A stretch of 64,000 nt of DNA from contig MZGW01000008.1 in assembly GCA_002029295.1 (NCBI GenBank), forward strand, positions 1 through 64,000, written 5' to 3'. A program made the translations under genes and the position numbers. The notes under the pieces were generated by a model that saw nothing but the letters and a program-made list of their open reading frames with translations, was not told the origin of the DNA and searched no databases. This stretch comes from Alkalithermobacter paradoxus. Its GTDB lineage: Bacteria > Bacillota > Clostridia > Peptostreptococcales > Peptostreptococcaceae. Each line of letters starts with the position of its first letter. The stretch's first letter is position 1. Of the stretch, positions 24,762-32,882 are shown one piece after another.

Positions 24762-25787
24762 ATGGGGTTCAAAGTTGAAAACAATAGATTTAATGAAATC
24801 TTAAAAAATCTAAAACAAGAATACAAAATATATGCTCCTAAAAGATTTGAAAAAAGAGGGCGTTTTTCAGATACAGATCTTATAAAATATGGAGAAATTT
24901 CTTCAGTTGAAGAAATAGTTTGGAATGAAAAGTCTCAATTTTCACCTAAGGAAGTCGTTTACCCGATAACTCAAACATTATTTTATTTTACAGAAGAAGA
25001 ATACAGAGAATCACTAGTACATGACAAGAAAATATTAATATTCCTAAGACCGTGCGATATAAATGGAATGAGAAGACTTGATACTATATTCCTGCAAAAT
25101 GGACCATTTGAAGATATTTACTACAAAAGGCTTAGAGAAAAAGTTAAATTCGTAATGATGGAATGTAAAGAAAGTTTTGATAATTGTTTCTGTGTATCTA
25201 TGAACTCAAATCATACAGATAATTACAGCATAGCAGTTTCATTCAAAGAAAATGAAGTATATTTAGATGTTAAAGATGAGGAGTTTTTAGATATACTTAA
25301 AGCTTATGATGAAATAGACTTTAAACCAGAATATGTAAAAGAAAACAAGTTTACTGTAAATATACCAGATCAAGAAAAAATAACTATAGATTTATTCAAT
25401 AATGAACTGTGGAAAGATTATGCGAAAAGATGTATAGGATGTGGAAGATGTAATATGTCTTGTATAACTTGTTCGTGTTTTACTACACAAGATATTGCAT
25501 ATGATGAAAATCCTCAAAGTGGAGAAAGAAGAAGAGTATGGGCAGGATGTCATATAGATAAGTTTACTACTATGGCAGGAGGTCATGATTTTAGAACTGA
25601 CTACGGATCTAGGATGAGATTTAAGACTATGCACAAAATCTACGACTACAACAAAAGATTTAACGAGCATATGTGTGTAGGATGCGGAAGATGCGACGAT
25701 AGATGTCCAGAATATATATCATTCTCAAAATGTATAAACATAGTTAATGAAGTGCTAGAGAAGGAGGAAAATAACAATGTCAAATAA
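24762..25787 (+). CDS. asrA: Anaerobic sulfite reductase subunit A
   Basis: Iron-sulfur electron-transfer subunit of the dissimilatory-type AsrABC complex that reduces sulfite to sulfide. 341 aa. Two ferredoxin-like clusters are visible: CIGCGRCNMSCITCSCF near residue 224 and CVGCGRCDDRCPEY near residue 305. The rest matches the AsrA family (FLRPCDINGMRRLDTIF). It overlaps asrB by 11 bases, showing coupled translation. Likely controlled by the Crp-type regulator through the site at 24666. Confidence 0.92.
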   Translation: MGFKVENNRFNEILKNLKQEYKIYAPKRFEKRGRFSDTDLIKYGEISSVEEIVWNEKSQFSPKEVVYPITQTLFYFTEEEYRESLVHDKKILIFLRPCDINGMRRLDTIFLQNGPFEDIYYKRLREKVKFVMMECKESFDNCFCVSMNSNHTDNYSIAVSFKENEVYLDVKDEEFLDILKAYDEIDFKPEYVKENKFTVNIPDQEKITIDLFNNELWKDYAKRCIGCGRCNMSCITCSCFTTQDIAYDENPQSGERRRVWAGCHIDKFTTMAGGHDFRTDYGSRMRFKTMHKIYDYNKRFNEHMCVGCGRCDDRCPEYISFSKCINIVNEVLEKEENNNVK

Positions 25788-26571
25788 TCCCCTTATTCCT
25801 GAAAAAATGGAGATATTAGAAGTTACAGCTCAAACAGATATAGATATAACATATAAAGTTAAGTGCAATATGAAACCTCAAAATGGTCAGTTTGTACAAG
25901 TATCGATTCCAAGAGTAGGCGAAGCTCCTATATCTATAAGCGACTTTTCTGATGATCATATAGAAATGACTATAAGAAAAGTAGGAAGTTTAACTAATGA
26001 AATATATAATCTTAAAAAAGGAGATTACCTATACTTAAGAGGACCTTATGGTAAAGGATTTCCAATAGAAAAGTACAAAGGAAAGCATCTAATAATAGCA
26101 GCAGGAGGAACTGGTCTTGCTCCTGTAAAAAGTATAGTAAATCACTTTTATAGAAATGAGCATGAAGTGAAAAGATTTGATCTTTTAATAGGATTTAAAT
26201 CTCCTAAAGATATTCTATTTAAAGATGAAATAAAAGCTTGGGAAGAAAAAATAAATCTTACATTAACAGTAGATAATGCTGATGAAGGGTATGAAGGAAA
26301 TGTAGGACTTATAACAAAGTATGTTCCAAATATAAAAATAGAAGATATGGATAATGTAGAGGTTGTAATAGTAGGACCGCCTATAATGATGAAATTTACT
26401 GCATTAGAATTCCTAAAGCTTGGAGTGCCTAAAGAAAAAATATGGGTATCATTTGAGCGTAAAATGTCTTGTGCTATAGGAAAATGCGGTCACTGCAAAA
26501 TAGACGAAACTTACGTATGTCTAGAAGGACCTGTGTTTAACTATACTAAAGCAGAGCAATTAATAGACTAG
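25777..26571 (+). CDS. asrB: Anaerobic sulfite reductase subunit B
   Basis: 264 aa. Ferredoxin-NADP reductase fold: the FAD region around LRGPYGKGFPIEKYKGK, the NAD-binding LIIAAGGTGLAPVKSIV, and a C-terminal cluster motif CAIGKCGHCKI that binds a 2Fe-2S centre. It passes electrons from NADH through FAD to AsrA and AsrC. It overlaps asrA and is followed by asrC after 14 bases with AAGGGAGG. Confidence 0.92.
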   Translation: MSNNPLIPEKMEILEVTAQTDIDITYKVKCNMKPQNGQFVQVSIPRVGEAPISISDFSDDHIEMTIRKVGSLTNEIYNLKKGDYLYLRGPYGKGFPIEKYKGKHLIIAAGGTGLAPVKSIVNHFYRNEHEVKRFDLLIGFKSPKDILFKDEIKAWEEKINLTLTVDNADEGYEGNVGLITKYVPNIKIEDMDNVEVVIVGPPIMMKFTALEFLKLGVPKEKIWVSFERKMSCAIGKCGHCKIDETYVCLEGPVFNYTKAEQLID

Positions 26572-26585
26572 AAGGGAGGATAAAA

Positions 26586-27578
26586 ATGCAATTAGATCTT
26601 AATACAAAAGCCATAAAGAAAAATGCATATAGAATAACTAAAAAAAGAGGACTTACATCACTTCGTGTTAGAGTTCCAGGTGGATCGTTAGATGTTTCTC
26701 ACTTAGAAATAATTAACAATATAGCTAAAAAGTATGGAGACGGTCATATACACATAACAACAAGACAAGGATTTGAGATAACTGGAATTCCATTTGAAAA
26801 AATAGATGAAGTAAACAAAGAAGTAAAATCTTTAATAGAAGGATTAGAAATAAATGCAGTTGACCCTGAAAGTGGATATCCTGCTTCAGGAACAAGAAAT
26901 ATCTCAGCTTGTATAGGAAATAGAGAATGTCCATTTGCAAATTATAACACGACGGAATTTGCAAAAAAATTAGAAAAAGAGATATTCCCTAATGACTACC
27001 ATTTCAAAATTGCATTTACAGGATGTCCAAATGACTGTATAAAAGCACATATGCAAGACTTTGGTATATTAGGAATGGCAGATGTTCAGTACGATCAAAA
27101 CTCATGCATAGGCTGTGAAGCTTGCGTTAAAAACTGTAAAAAAAGAGCAACAGGAGCACTAACTATGCACAGTGGAAAAGTAAAAAGAGACGAAAGAAGA
27201 TGCATAGGCTGTGGAGAATGTGTTTTAAATTGCCCAACTCAAGCATGGACAAGAAATCCAGAGAAATTCTACAAGATGGTTATAATGGGAAGAACAGGAA
27301 AGAAAAATCCTAGACTTGCAATGCCATTCTTAGAGTGGGTAGATGAAGATTCTATAATAAAAATTATAAAAAATACTTATGAATATGTAGATAAATATAT
27401 AGATAGATCTCTTCCAAAAGAACACGTAGGATATATAGTTGATAGAACAGGATATATTGAGTTTAAAAACTACGCACTAAAAGATGTAAAGCTTTCTCCT
27501 AAGGTTAAAGTTGCTGAATTTATAGATTTTGGTGGATATAAATACGAGAAAGATGCTTTTATGGATAAGGTAGAATAA
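26586..27578 (+). CDS. asrC: Anaerobic sulfite reductase subunit C (siroheme)
   Basis: Catalytic subunit, 330 aa. The siroheme/4Fe-4S signature is seen as CIGNRECPFA followed by AFTGCPNDCIKAHMQDFG. A ferredoxin insertion follows with CIGCEACVKNCKKR and CIGCGECVLNCP, which hold two further clusters. GSLDVSHLEIINNIAKKYG and ITTRQGFEITGIP match the nitrite/sulfite reductase half domain. Last gene of the asr operon; a terminator follows. Confidence 0.93.
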   Translation: MQLDLNTKAIKKNAYRITKKRGLTSLRVRVPGGSLDVSHLEIINNIAKKYGDGHIHITTRQGFEITGIPFEKIDEVNKEVKSLIEGLEINAVDPESGYPASGTRNISACIGNRECPFANYNTTEFAKKLEKEIFPNDYHFKIAFTGCPNDCIKAHMQDFGILGMADVQYDQNSCIGCEACVKNCKKRATGALTMHSGKVKRDERRCIGCGECVLNCPTQAWTRNPEKFYKMVIMGRTGKKNPRLAMPFLEWVDEDSIIKIIKNTYEYVDKYIDRSLPKEHVGYIVDRTGYIEFKNYALKDVKLSPKVKVAEFIDFGGYKYEKDAFMDKVE

Positions 27579-27580
27579 TA

Positions 27581-27613
27581 TAAAAGGAGCTGAGAAATCA
27601 GCTCCTTTTATAC
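27581..27613 (+). terminator. Intrinsic terminator after asrC
   Basis: A perfect 13-bp stem: TAAAAGGAGCTGA (27581-27593) with TCAGCTCCTTTTA (27598-27610). The T-run is inside the stem. Confidence 0.85.
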
Positions 27614-27860
27614 TTAGATAACTATGTTAAAAAACATATACTATTTTCCTCAAAAATGAAAAAATAAAAAAAAATTATTCAAAAATAAATATGTTAAATC
27701 AAAAACTATATAGCATACTGAATGTGTTGATTCTGTAAAACTTGAAAATACTAGACTTTGTGAAGTGTCTGTTTTATATCAATACGTACAAAAGTAATTT
27801 TTGGTGCATATAAATATAAAAAAATCAAAATTCAGAAAATTATCTGATGGGGGGATATAT

Positions 27861-28055
27861 ATGAAAAATAATATAGTTAAAGCTTACGCTGTTGAGGCTA
27901 TGAATTATTTATTAAATATGGGAATAATCCAAACTGATGAAAGAGAAATGGCTATGACTTCACTAGCTTTTGAAATAGATTCCCTTATGAAAAGATTTGA
28001 TGAAGAAGAAATATTAGAAGGAAAGGTATATAAAAGCTTAGAACTTATAAAATAG
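27861..28055 (+). CDS. Small protein of unknown function
   Basis: 64 aa, predicted helical, with acidic and methionine-rich stretches (MAMTSLAFEIDSLMKRFDEE). I do not recognise the family. GGGGGGAT lies about five bases before ATG 27861; the in-frame codon at 27801 lacks a ribosome site. The 250-bp region upstream is very AT-rich and shows no gene. It lies beside three SASP-like small genes, so a sporulation role is possible but unproven. Confidence 0.55.
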   Translation: MKNNIVKAYAVEAMNYLLNMGIIQTDEREMAMTSLAFEIDSLMKRFDEEEILEGKVYKSLELIK

Positions 28056-28152
28056 ATATCCAATAAAATACACTTTATCCATATCTTCTATAGAATTGAT
28101 ATTAAAAATACTGAAATAATAAATATGATAATAAAAAGAAAGAGGGATGGAT

Positions 28153-28323
28153 ATGGATACAAAGGATAAAAAAATCCCAAAGGAAGCTAAAAATATAGAT
28201 TTGAAGGCAGAAATGGGAGAAGACTTTGGTATAAATGAAAAAGATATTTTTTCCTACAGAGAAAACAACAAACAAAATGGAAACTTCTACAAACAAGGCG
28301 TGACAGAGAGAATGGGAAAGTAG
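28153..28323 (+). CDS. SASP-like small protein 1
   Basis: 56 aa; the start IPKEAKNIDLKAEMGEDFGI resembles the alpha/beta SASP N-terminal region with its GPR-type E-x-A-x-E-x-G-like site, and SYRENNKQNGNFYKQG resembles its R-x-NG-x-x-G segment. It shares Y-R-x-N-x-K-Q-x-G-x-F-Y-x-K-Q with the product of 28628-28807. ATG 28153 follows AGAGGG; an in-frame ATG six bases earlier abuts that site. The SASP link is inference from short similarity. Confidence 0.55.
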   Translation: MDTKDKKIPKEAKNIDLKAEMGEDFGINEKDIFSYRENNKQNGNFYKQGVTERMGK

Positions 28324-28350
28324 GCAAAGGGAAAACCTTTGCCTATTATT
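28321..28350 (+). terminator. Intrinsic terminator
   Basis: TAGGCAAAGG (28321-28330, including a stop codon) pairs with CCTTTGCCTA (28336-28345), followed by TTATT. Confidence 0.75.
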
Positions 28351-28427
28351 ATGTAAAATTTACATAGAATTTAATTTCATTTTCTTCAAAAAATAAAAGC
28401 GAAAATGATAAAAAGGAGTGAATTAAA

Positions 28428-28616
28428 TTGGCAAAGAAAAATAAAAATAAACAAACAAGAATAGAAAAAGTAGCTAGATTAAGAAGCAATGAAAGAAATT
28501 TAGAGTTTGCTAAAGAGCTTGGATCTTACAATATAGATATGGACGAAGGAGTTATAAAACACGGAAAACAAAAAGGAAAAAAAGTAATATCCGCAAGTAA
28601 ACAATACGAAAAATAA
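28428..28616 (+). CDS. SASP-like small basic protein 2
   Basis: 62 aa, Lys-rich. The middle NLEFAKELGSYNI matches the alpha/beta SASP E-I/F-A-K-E-L-G segment, where the germination protease cuts, and HGKQKGKKV follows in place of the NG-x-x-G segment. The N-terminus (MAKKNKNKQTR) is far more basic than in classical SASPs. TTG start after AAAAGGAG. Unrelated DNA- or RNA-binding roles are possible. Confidence 0.5.
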   Translation: MAKKNKNKQTRIEKVARLRSNERNLEFAKELGSYNIDMDEGVIKHGKQKGKKVISASKQYEK

Positions 28617-28627
28617 GGAGAATATAT

Positions 28628-28807
28628 ATGTCAAAGCATAAGGAAAACCAAAAGAAAGTAGCAGAGGTTAAGAGAGCTTCAAAGAAGCTCAATGTAGAGG
28701 TAGGACAAGAATCTGGAGTTAATGAGTTTGGAGTTGAAGTAACATATAGAAGAAATGGAAAACAAAGAGGAAAGTTTTATCCAAAACAAAGTCCAAATAA
28801 AGGATAA
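28628..28807 (+). CDS. SASP-like small basic protein 3
   Basis: 59 aa, Lys-rich, with VEVGQESGVNEFGVEVTYRR and NGKQRGKFYPKQ. It aligns with SASP-like protein 1 over about 30 residues and shares the NGKQ-x-GK motif with protein 2. AAGGAG lies six bases before ATG 28628. It is 11 bases after the previous gene, so the two are probably one transcript. A terminator follows. Confidence 0.55.
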   Translation: MSKHKENQKKVAEVKRASKKLNVEVGQESGVNEFGVEVTYRRNGKQRGKFYPKQSPNKG

Positions 28808-28810
28808 ATA

Positions 28811-28835
28811 AAAAAACTCCCTAGTGGAGTTTTTT
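28811..28835. terminator. Bidirectional terminator
   Basis: AAAAAACTCC (28811-28820) pairs with GGAGTTTTTT (28826-28835) around CTAGT. It overlaps the last codons of the minus-strand phospholipase-like gene. Confidence 0.8.
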
Positions 28836-29528
28836 CTTTATATCTTTAAAAAACATAATCATAGCTCCTGCAGAAGTTCTCTGTGCTAGAGGAATGCCAC
28901 ATCTAGATATTCTATAAAATCTTTCATTATCTTCTTTTATGTGCTTGAATTTACGGTATATCTTCATAGCAACCCTAGCGTTAAATCTGATATATTCATC
29001 AACTGTATCCAAAATATAAGCACTTTCTTCACACTTAAAATCACTTATATATCTATAAGTTCTCTTAACAAAAGTTTCGTATTGTTTGTGATTGTCCAAA
29101 AGTTTAATATTAGCATGTTGTGGTATAGTCATATCCTGAATTATATGAATACACGCTCCTAAATAAAACATAGAATTATATTCATCATTTATATTCCAAA
29201 ACTTAATAGCACTATTATAATAATCCTGTGCTAAATGCATTGCATTATTACCACCGTAAAGCCCCTTTTTAGTTTTGGTGCTATAAAAATGACCATTACT
29301 CTTAAAGTCTTGATCTGCCCAAACAGCTCCATCGTTAATAGGAACTATATACTTTACAAAAAAATTAAATTCTTCCATTCTCTTATCATTTTTTAGAATT
29401 TTTATGGCCTGAACATTTATGAATTTGTGAACTTTGCAATGAGTATTTATAACTCTTTTTTTAAGTGGATTTATTGCAGCAAAAGATAATTGCAAAGCCC
29501 TAGAATACGTTCTTTCAATAAATCTCAC
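28821..29528 (-). CDS. Zinc-dependent phospholipase C family protein without signal peptide
   Basis: 235 aa. The zinc-ligand pattern of bacterial phospholipase C / alpha-toxin is kept: THCKVHKF, AVWADQDF, AMHLAQDYY, and HIIQDMTIPQHAN with H-x3-D-x5-H spacing as in B. cereus PLC, then H-x3-E in NHKQYETFV. There is no secretion signal and no C-terminal C2 domain, so it should stay in the cell, or be released on lysis or germination. GTG start 29528 follows AGGTGAT. Substrate is not known; a nuclease or lipid activity is possible. Confidence 0.75.
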   Translation of the reverse strand: MRFIERTYSRALQLSFAAINPLKKRVINTHCKVHKFINVQAIKILKNDKRMEEFNFFVKYIVPINDGAVWADQDFKSNGHFYSTKTKKGLYGGNNAMHLAQDYYNSAIKFWNINDEYNSMFYLGACIHIIQDMTIPQHANIKLLDNHKQYETFVKRTYRYISDFKCEESAYILDTVDEYIRFNARVAMKIYRKFKHIKEDNERFYRISRCGIPLAQRTSAGAMIMFFKDIKKKLH

Positions 29529-29613
29529 AATATCACCTGCCTAATGAATAAATTATACATTTATTATCTGTAGTTTAATATATAATAGACATGGAAATTT
29601 TAATAAGTAATGC

Positions 29614-29642
29614 TTGACATAATAGGAATAATTATATAGAAT
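29614..29642 (+). promoter_or_regulatory. Sigma-A promoter of metG
   Basis: TTGACA (29614-29619) and TAGAAT (29637-29642) are separated by exactly 17 bp. Transcription would begin near 29649, just before the T-box leader. Confidence 0.8.
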
Positions 29643-29674
29643 TTTGCTTAAAATATGTATAAGTTCATAATATA

Positions 29675-29890
29675 AAGGCATTGAAAGGAAGAGTAGATAA
29701 AGTTTTCTTCTAACAGAGAGCTAGATTAGGTGAAAGCTAGCGTTGAAAGTTTTATCGAAGATGGCCCTTGAGCTTTTCATCTGAAATTAAGTAAGATGAA
29801 ACGTAAAGACGCGTTATAGTCTACTAGAGTAAAAACTAGGGTGGTACCGTGAGATAACCTCGCCCCTACACAGGGGGCGAGGTTTTTTGA
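29675..29890 (+). promoter_or_regulatory. T-box riboswitch (methionyl-tRNA)
   Basis: A long structured leader before metG. Stem I elements include ACAGAGAGCTAG near 29713 and GGTGAAAGCTAGC. An ATG at 29761-29763 in TCGAAGATGGCC is the likely specifier codon for Met. The T-box AGGGTGGTACCG is at 29838-29849. A G/C-rich terminator (CCTCGCCCCT, 29858-29867, with AGGGGGCGAGG) and six Ts follow. Uncharged tRNA-Met should open the antiterminator and allow metG expression. Confidence 0.92.
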
Positions 29891-29921
29891 TTGCAAAATA
29901 TAAATTGAAGGAGGAATAAAA

Positions 29922-31859
29922 ATGGGAAACAAGAGCTTTTATGTAACAACTCCTATCTATTATCCAAGTGGAAAATTACACATAGGACATACATACACAA
30001 CAGTAGCAGCAGACGCTATAGCTAGATTCAAAAGATTTACAGGTTACGACGTGAAATTTCTAACTGGAACTGACGAGCATGGAGAAAAGATACAAAAAAC
30101 AGCAATAGAGAAGGGGTTATCTCCTAAAGAATATTTAGACGATATAATAGAAGATATAAAAAAACTATGGAAAACAATGGATATATCTTACGATGACTTT
30201 ATAAGAACTACTGAAGATAGACACAAAAAAATAGTTCAAAAGATATTCACTACTTTATATGAAAAAGGAGATATATACAAAAGTGAATATGAAGGATGGT
30301 ACTGTACTCCTTGCGAAAGCTTTTGGACTGAAACTCAGCTTCTAGAAGGAAATAAATGTCCTGATTGCAAAAGAGAAGCTAAAATAGCAAAAGAAGAAGC
30401 ATACTTTTTTAAGCTATCGAAATATCAAGACGCTTTAATAAAGCATTTCGAAGAAAACCCAATGTTTTGTTATCCGGAAAGCAGAAAAAATGAAATGCTA
30501 AATAACTTTCTAAAAGCAGGGCTTGAAGATCTTTGTGTTTCACGTACAACTTTCGATTGGGGAATTAAAGTTCCATTTGATGAAAGACACGTTATATACG
30601 TTTGGTTTGATGCGGTTTGCAACTATATAACTGGACTTGGATATCTAAGTGAAGACGATGCGGACTACAAAAAGTTCTGGCCAGCAGATGTTCATATAGT
30701 AGGAAAAGAAATAGTTAGATTCCACAGTATAATATGGCCAGCTATACTTATGGCTCTTGATGTAGAACTTCCAAAGCAAATATTTGGACATGGGTGGATA
30801 TTATTTGCAGATGACAAAATGTCAAAATCAAAAGGAAATATAGTATATCCAGAGCCGCTTATAGAAAGATATGGAATAGATGCACTAAAATATTTCTTAC
30901 TTAGAGAATTTACTTTTGGCCAAGATGGAAGCTACACTAATAGAAACTTCCTAAATAGAATAAATTCAAATCTATGTAATGACTTAGGAAACCTAGTAAG
31001 TAGAACTGTGGCTATGGTTGAAAAATATAGAGATGGAAAAATACCTTCTTCAAAAGTATTTGAAGGGGTACACACAGAAATTAAAGAAGTAGCACTTAGT
31101 GTGTATTCAAAAGTAGAAGATAACATGAACAAACTAAATTTCAGTGAAGCACTAGAGGAAATATGGAAACTTATAAGGAGAAGTAACAAATATATAGATG
31201 AAACTATGCCTTGGGCTATAGCTAAAGATGAAAACAAAGCCGATGAACTAGATACTGTTCTTTACAATCTTTGTGAAAGTATAAGAATAGTTGCAGTTGC
31301 ACTTACTCCTTTCATGGAATTAACCTCTAAAAATATATACACTCAGCTTGGAATAAGCGAAGATAAAGAAATATTAACTTGGGAAAGTATACAAGTGTTT
31401 GGAAAAATAAAGAAAGATACTATTGTTAAAAAAGGAGAAGCTTTATTCCCAAGAATAGATATAGAGAAAGAACTTGAGGAGATGGAAAAAATGTTTGAAA
31501 CTAAAGAGGAAGTAAAGCCGCTAGAGCATAAAGAGGAAATAACTATAGATGAATTTGATAAAGCAGAGCTTAGAGTTGGAAAAATATTAAAAGCAGAAAA
31601 ACATCCTAAGGCAGATAAGCTATTAGTATTTGAAGTTGAGCTTGGAAGTGAGAAAAGACAAATAGTTTCTGGAATAGCAAAATACTATAAACCAGAAGAA
31701 TTAATAGGAAAAAGTGTTATAGTTGTTTGCAACTTAAAGCCTGTTAAATTAAGGGGAGTAGAGTCTCAAGGAATGATATTAGCTGCAGCTACTGACGATG
31801 ATGAAAAACTTGTACTTCCAACAGTTGAGAATATGCCTTCAGGAGTTATAGTTCGTTAG
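29922..31859 (+). CDS. metG: Methionyl-tRNA synthetase
   Basis: Charges tRNA-Met. 645 aa. HIGH motif KLHIGHTYTT is near residue 19, a CxxC pair set (CTPC and CPDC) forms the zinc knuckle, and the KMSKS loop is in DDKMSKSKGN near residue 300. The C-terminal ~105 residues are the EMAP/Trbp111-type tRNA-binding domain (FDKAELRVGKILKAEKHPKA). Preceded by a Met T-box and a good AAGGAGG. Position before tatD matches B. subtilis metS. Confidence 0.96.
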   Translation: MGNKSFYVTTPIYYPSGKLHIGHTYTTVAADAIARFKRFTGYDVKFLTGTDEHGEKIQKTAIEKGLSPKEYLDDIIEDIKKLWKTMDISYDDFIRTTEDRHKKIVQKIFTTLYEKGDIYKSEYEGWYCTPCESFWTETQLLEGNKCPDCKREAKIAKEEAYFFKLSKYQDALIKHFEENPMFCYPESRKNEMLNNFLKAGLEDLCVSRTTFDWGIKVPFDERHVIYVWFDAVCNYITGLGYLSEDDADYKKFWPADVHIVGKEIVRFHSIIWPAILMALDVELPKQIFGHGWILFADDKMSKSKGNIVYPEPLIERYGIDALKYFLLREFTFGQDGSYTNRNFLNRINSNLCNDLGNLVSRTVAMVEKYRDGKIPSSKVFEGVHTEIKEVALSVYSKVEDNMNKLNFSEALEEIWKLIRRSNKYIDETMPWAIAKDENKADELDTVLYNLCESIRIVAVALTPFMELTSKNIYTQLGISEDKEILTWESIQVFGKIKKDTIVKKGEALFPRIDIEKELEEMEKMFETKEEVKPLEHKEEITIDEFDKAELRVGKILKAEKHPKADKLLVFEVELGSEKRQIVSGIAKYYKPEELIGKSVIVVCNLKPVKLRGVESQGMILAAATDDDEKLVLPTVENMPSGVIVR

Positions 31860-31869
31860 AGGTGAAAAA

Positions 31870-32637
31870 ATGTTATTTGATAGTCACGCACATTTAGATG
31901 ATGAAAGATTCGATGAAGATAGAGATGAAGTAATAAAAAGACTTGTCAACGAAAAAATAGAATATGTACTAAATGCAGGAGCTGATATACCTTCGTCATT
32001 AAGGAGTATAGAGCTTTCTAAAAAGTACGATTTTATATATGCATCTGTGGGGGTACACCCTCACGATGCAAAAGATATAAATGAAGATACTATAAATTTA
32101 CTTAGAGAACTTTCTAAAAATGAAAAAGTAGTAGCTATAGGAGAGATAGGGCTTGATTATTATTACGACAATTCTCCTAGAGATATTCAAAAGAAATGGT
32201 TCAAAAGACAAATAGAATTAGCAAATGAACTTAAATTACCTATAATAGTTCACGATAGAGATGCACACAAAGATACTATGGATATAATAAAAAATACTAA
32301 AAGTGAAGACATAGGTTGCGTTTTACACTGTTATTCAGGAAGTGCAGATCTTGCAAAAGAATATGTAAAAATGGGTTGCTTTATATCTATTGCAGGACCT
32401 GCAACTTTTAAGAATAATGTAAAAACGACACAGGTAATAAAAGAAATACCACTAGAATATCTACTTATAGAAACGGACTCCCCATATTTATCTCCACATC
32501 CTCATAGAGGAAAGAGAAATGACCCATCTTACGTAAGATATGTGGCAGAAAAAATAGCAATAGAAAAAGGTATTTCGTACGAGAAAGTATGTAAAACAAC
32601 AACAGAAAATGCAAAGAGATTTTTTGGTATAAAATAA
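31870..32637 (+). CDS. tatD: TatD-family metal-dependent DNase
   Basis: 255 aa TIM-barrel hydrolase. LFDSHAHLDDERFDEDR carries the first metal His pair; AIGEIGLDYYYDNSPRD, VHDRDAHKD, HCYSGSADLAKEYV and LLIETDSPYLSPHPHRGKRN give the remaining ligands. TatD enzymes show 3'-5' exonuclease activity. It follows metG after ten bases, as in B. subtilis (yabD), and ends at a terminator. Confidence 0.93.
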   Translation: MLFDSHAHLDDERFDEDRDEVIKRLVNEKIEYVLNAGADIPSSLRSIELSKKYDFIYASVGVHPHDAKDINEDTINLLRELSKNEKVVAIGEIGLDYYYDNSPRDIQKKWFKRQIELANELKLPIIVHDRDAHKDTMDIIKNTKSEDIGCVLHCYSGSADLAKEYVKMGCFISIAGPATFKNNVKTTQVIKEIPLEYLLIETDSPYLSPHPHRGKRNDPSYVRYVAEKIAIEKGISYEKVCKTTTENAKRFFGIK

Positions 32638-32667
32638 AGGAGCGAACTTTTGCTCCTTTATTTTTTT
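32634..32667 (+). terminator. Intrinsic terminator after tatD
   Basis: ATAAAGGAGC (32634-32643) pairs with GCTCCTTTAT (32652-32661), followed by six more Ts. Confidence 0.88.
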
Positions 32668-32796
32668 GGTATAAATACTAAAAATGGTTAATATCTTTAA
32701 GGATAGTAAAAAATTCTAATAAGTACACATAATTACCATTGTATATGGACACAATATGAATAAATACCAAATTAATGCACAGAAGGCACTAGGAAT

Positions 32797-32825
32797 TTGA
32801 CAATAATCAAAAAATCGTTTAGAAT
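32797..32825 (+). promoter_or_regulatory. Sigma-A promoter of the yabE-type gene
   Basis: TTGACA (32797-32802) and TAGAAT (32820-32825) are separated by 17 bp, the same hexamers as at metG. A ~50-base leader follows. Confidence 0.8.
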
Positions 32826-32858
32826 GGATAAAGGCTTCTTAAGGGAGGGTCTTTTTCC

Positions 32859-32882
32859 ATGAAAAGGAGGGATCTAGTATGA
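32859..32882 (+). CDS. Possible 7-codon leader peptide overlapping the yabE-type start
   Basis: ATG at 32859 is nine bases after AAGGGAGGG and encodes MKRRDLV. Its TGA stop (32880-32882) overlaps the ATG of the next gene at 32879 in an ATGA. Its own codons form the AAAAGGAGGG ribosome site of that gene. It may couple translation or be chance. Confidence 0.3.
   Translation: MKRRDLV

Noticed and set aside
28102-28296. 64-codon minus-strand frame opposite SASP-like protein 1
   Set aside because: The + strand frame has a ribosome site, a stop in a terminator and similarity to its neighbour; the minus frame is a Phe/Ile-rich shadow.
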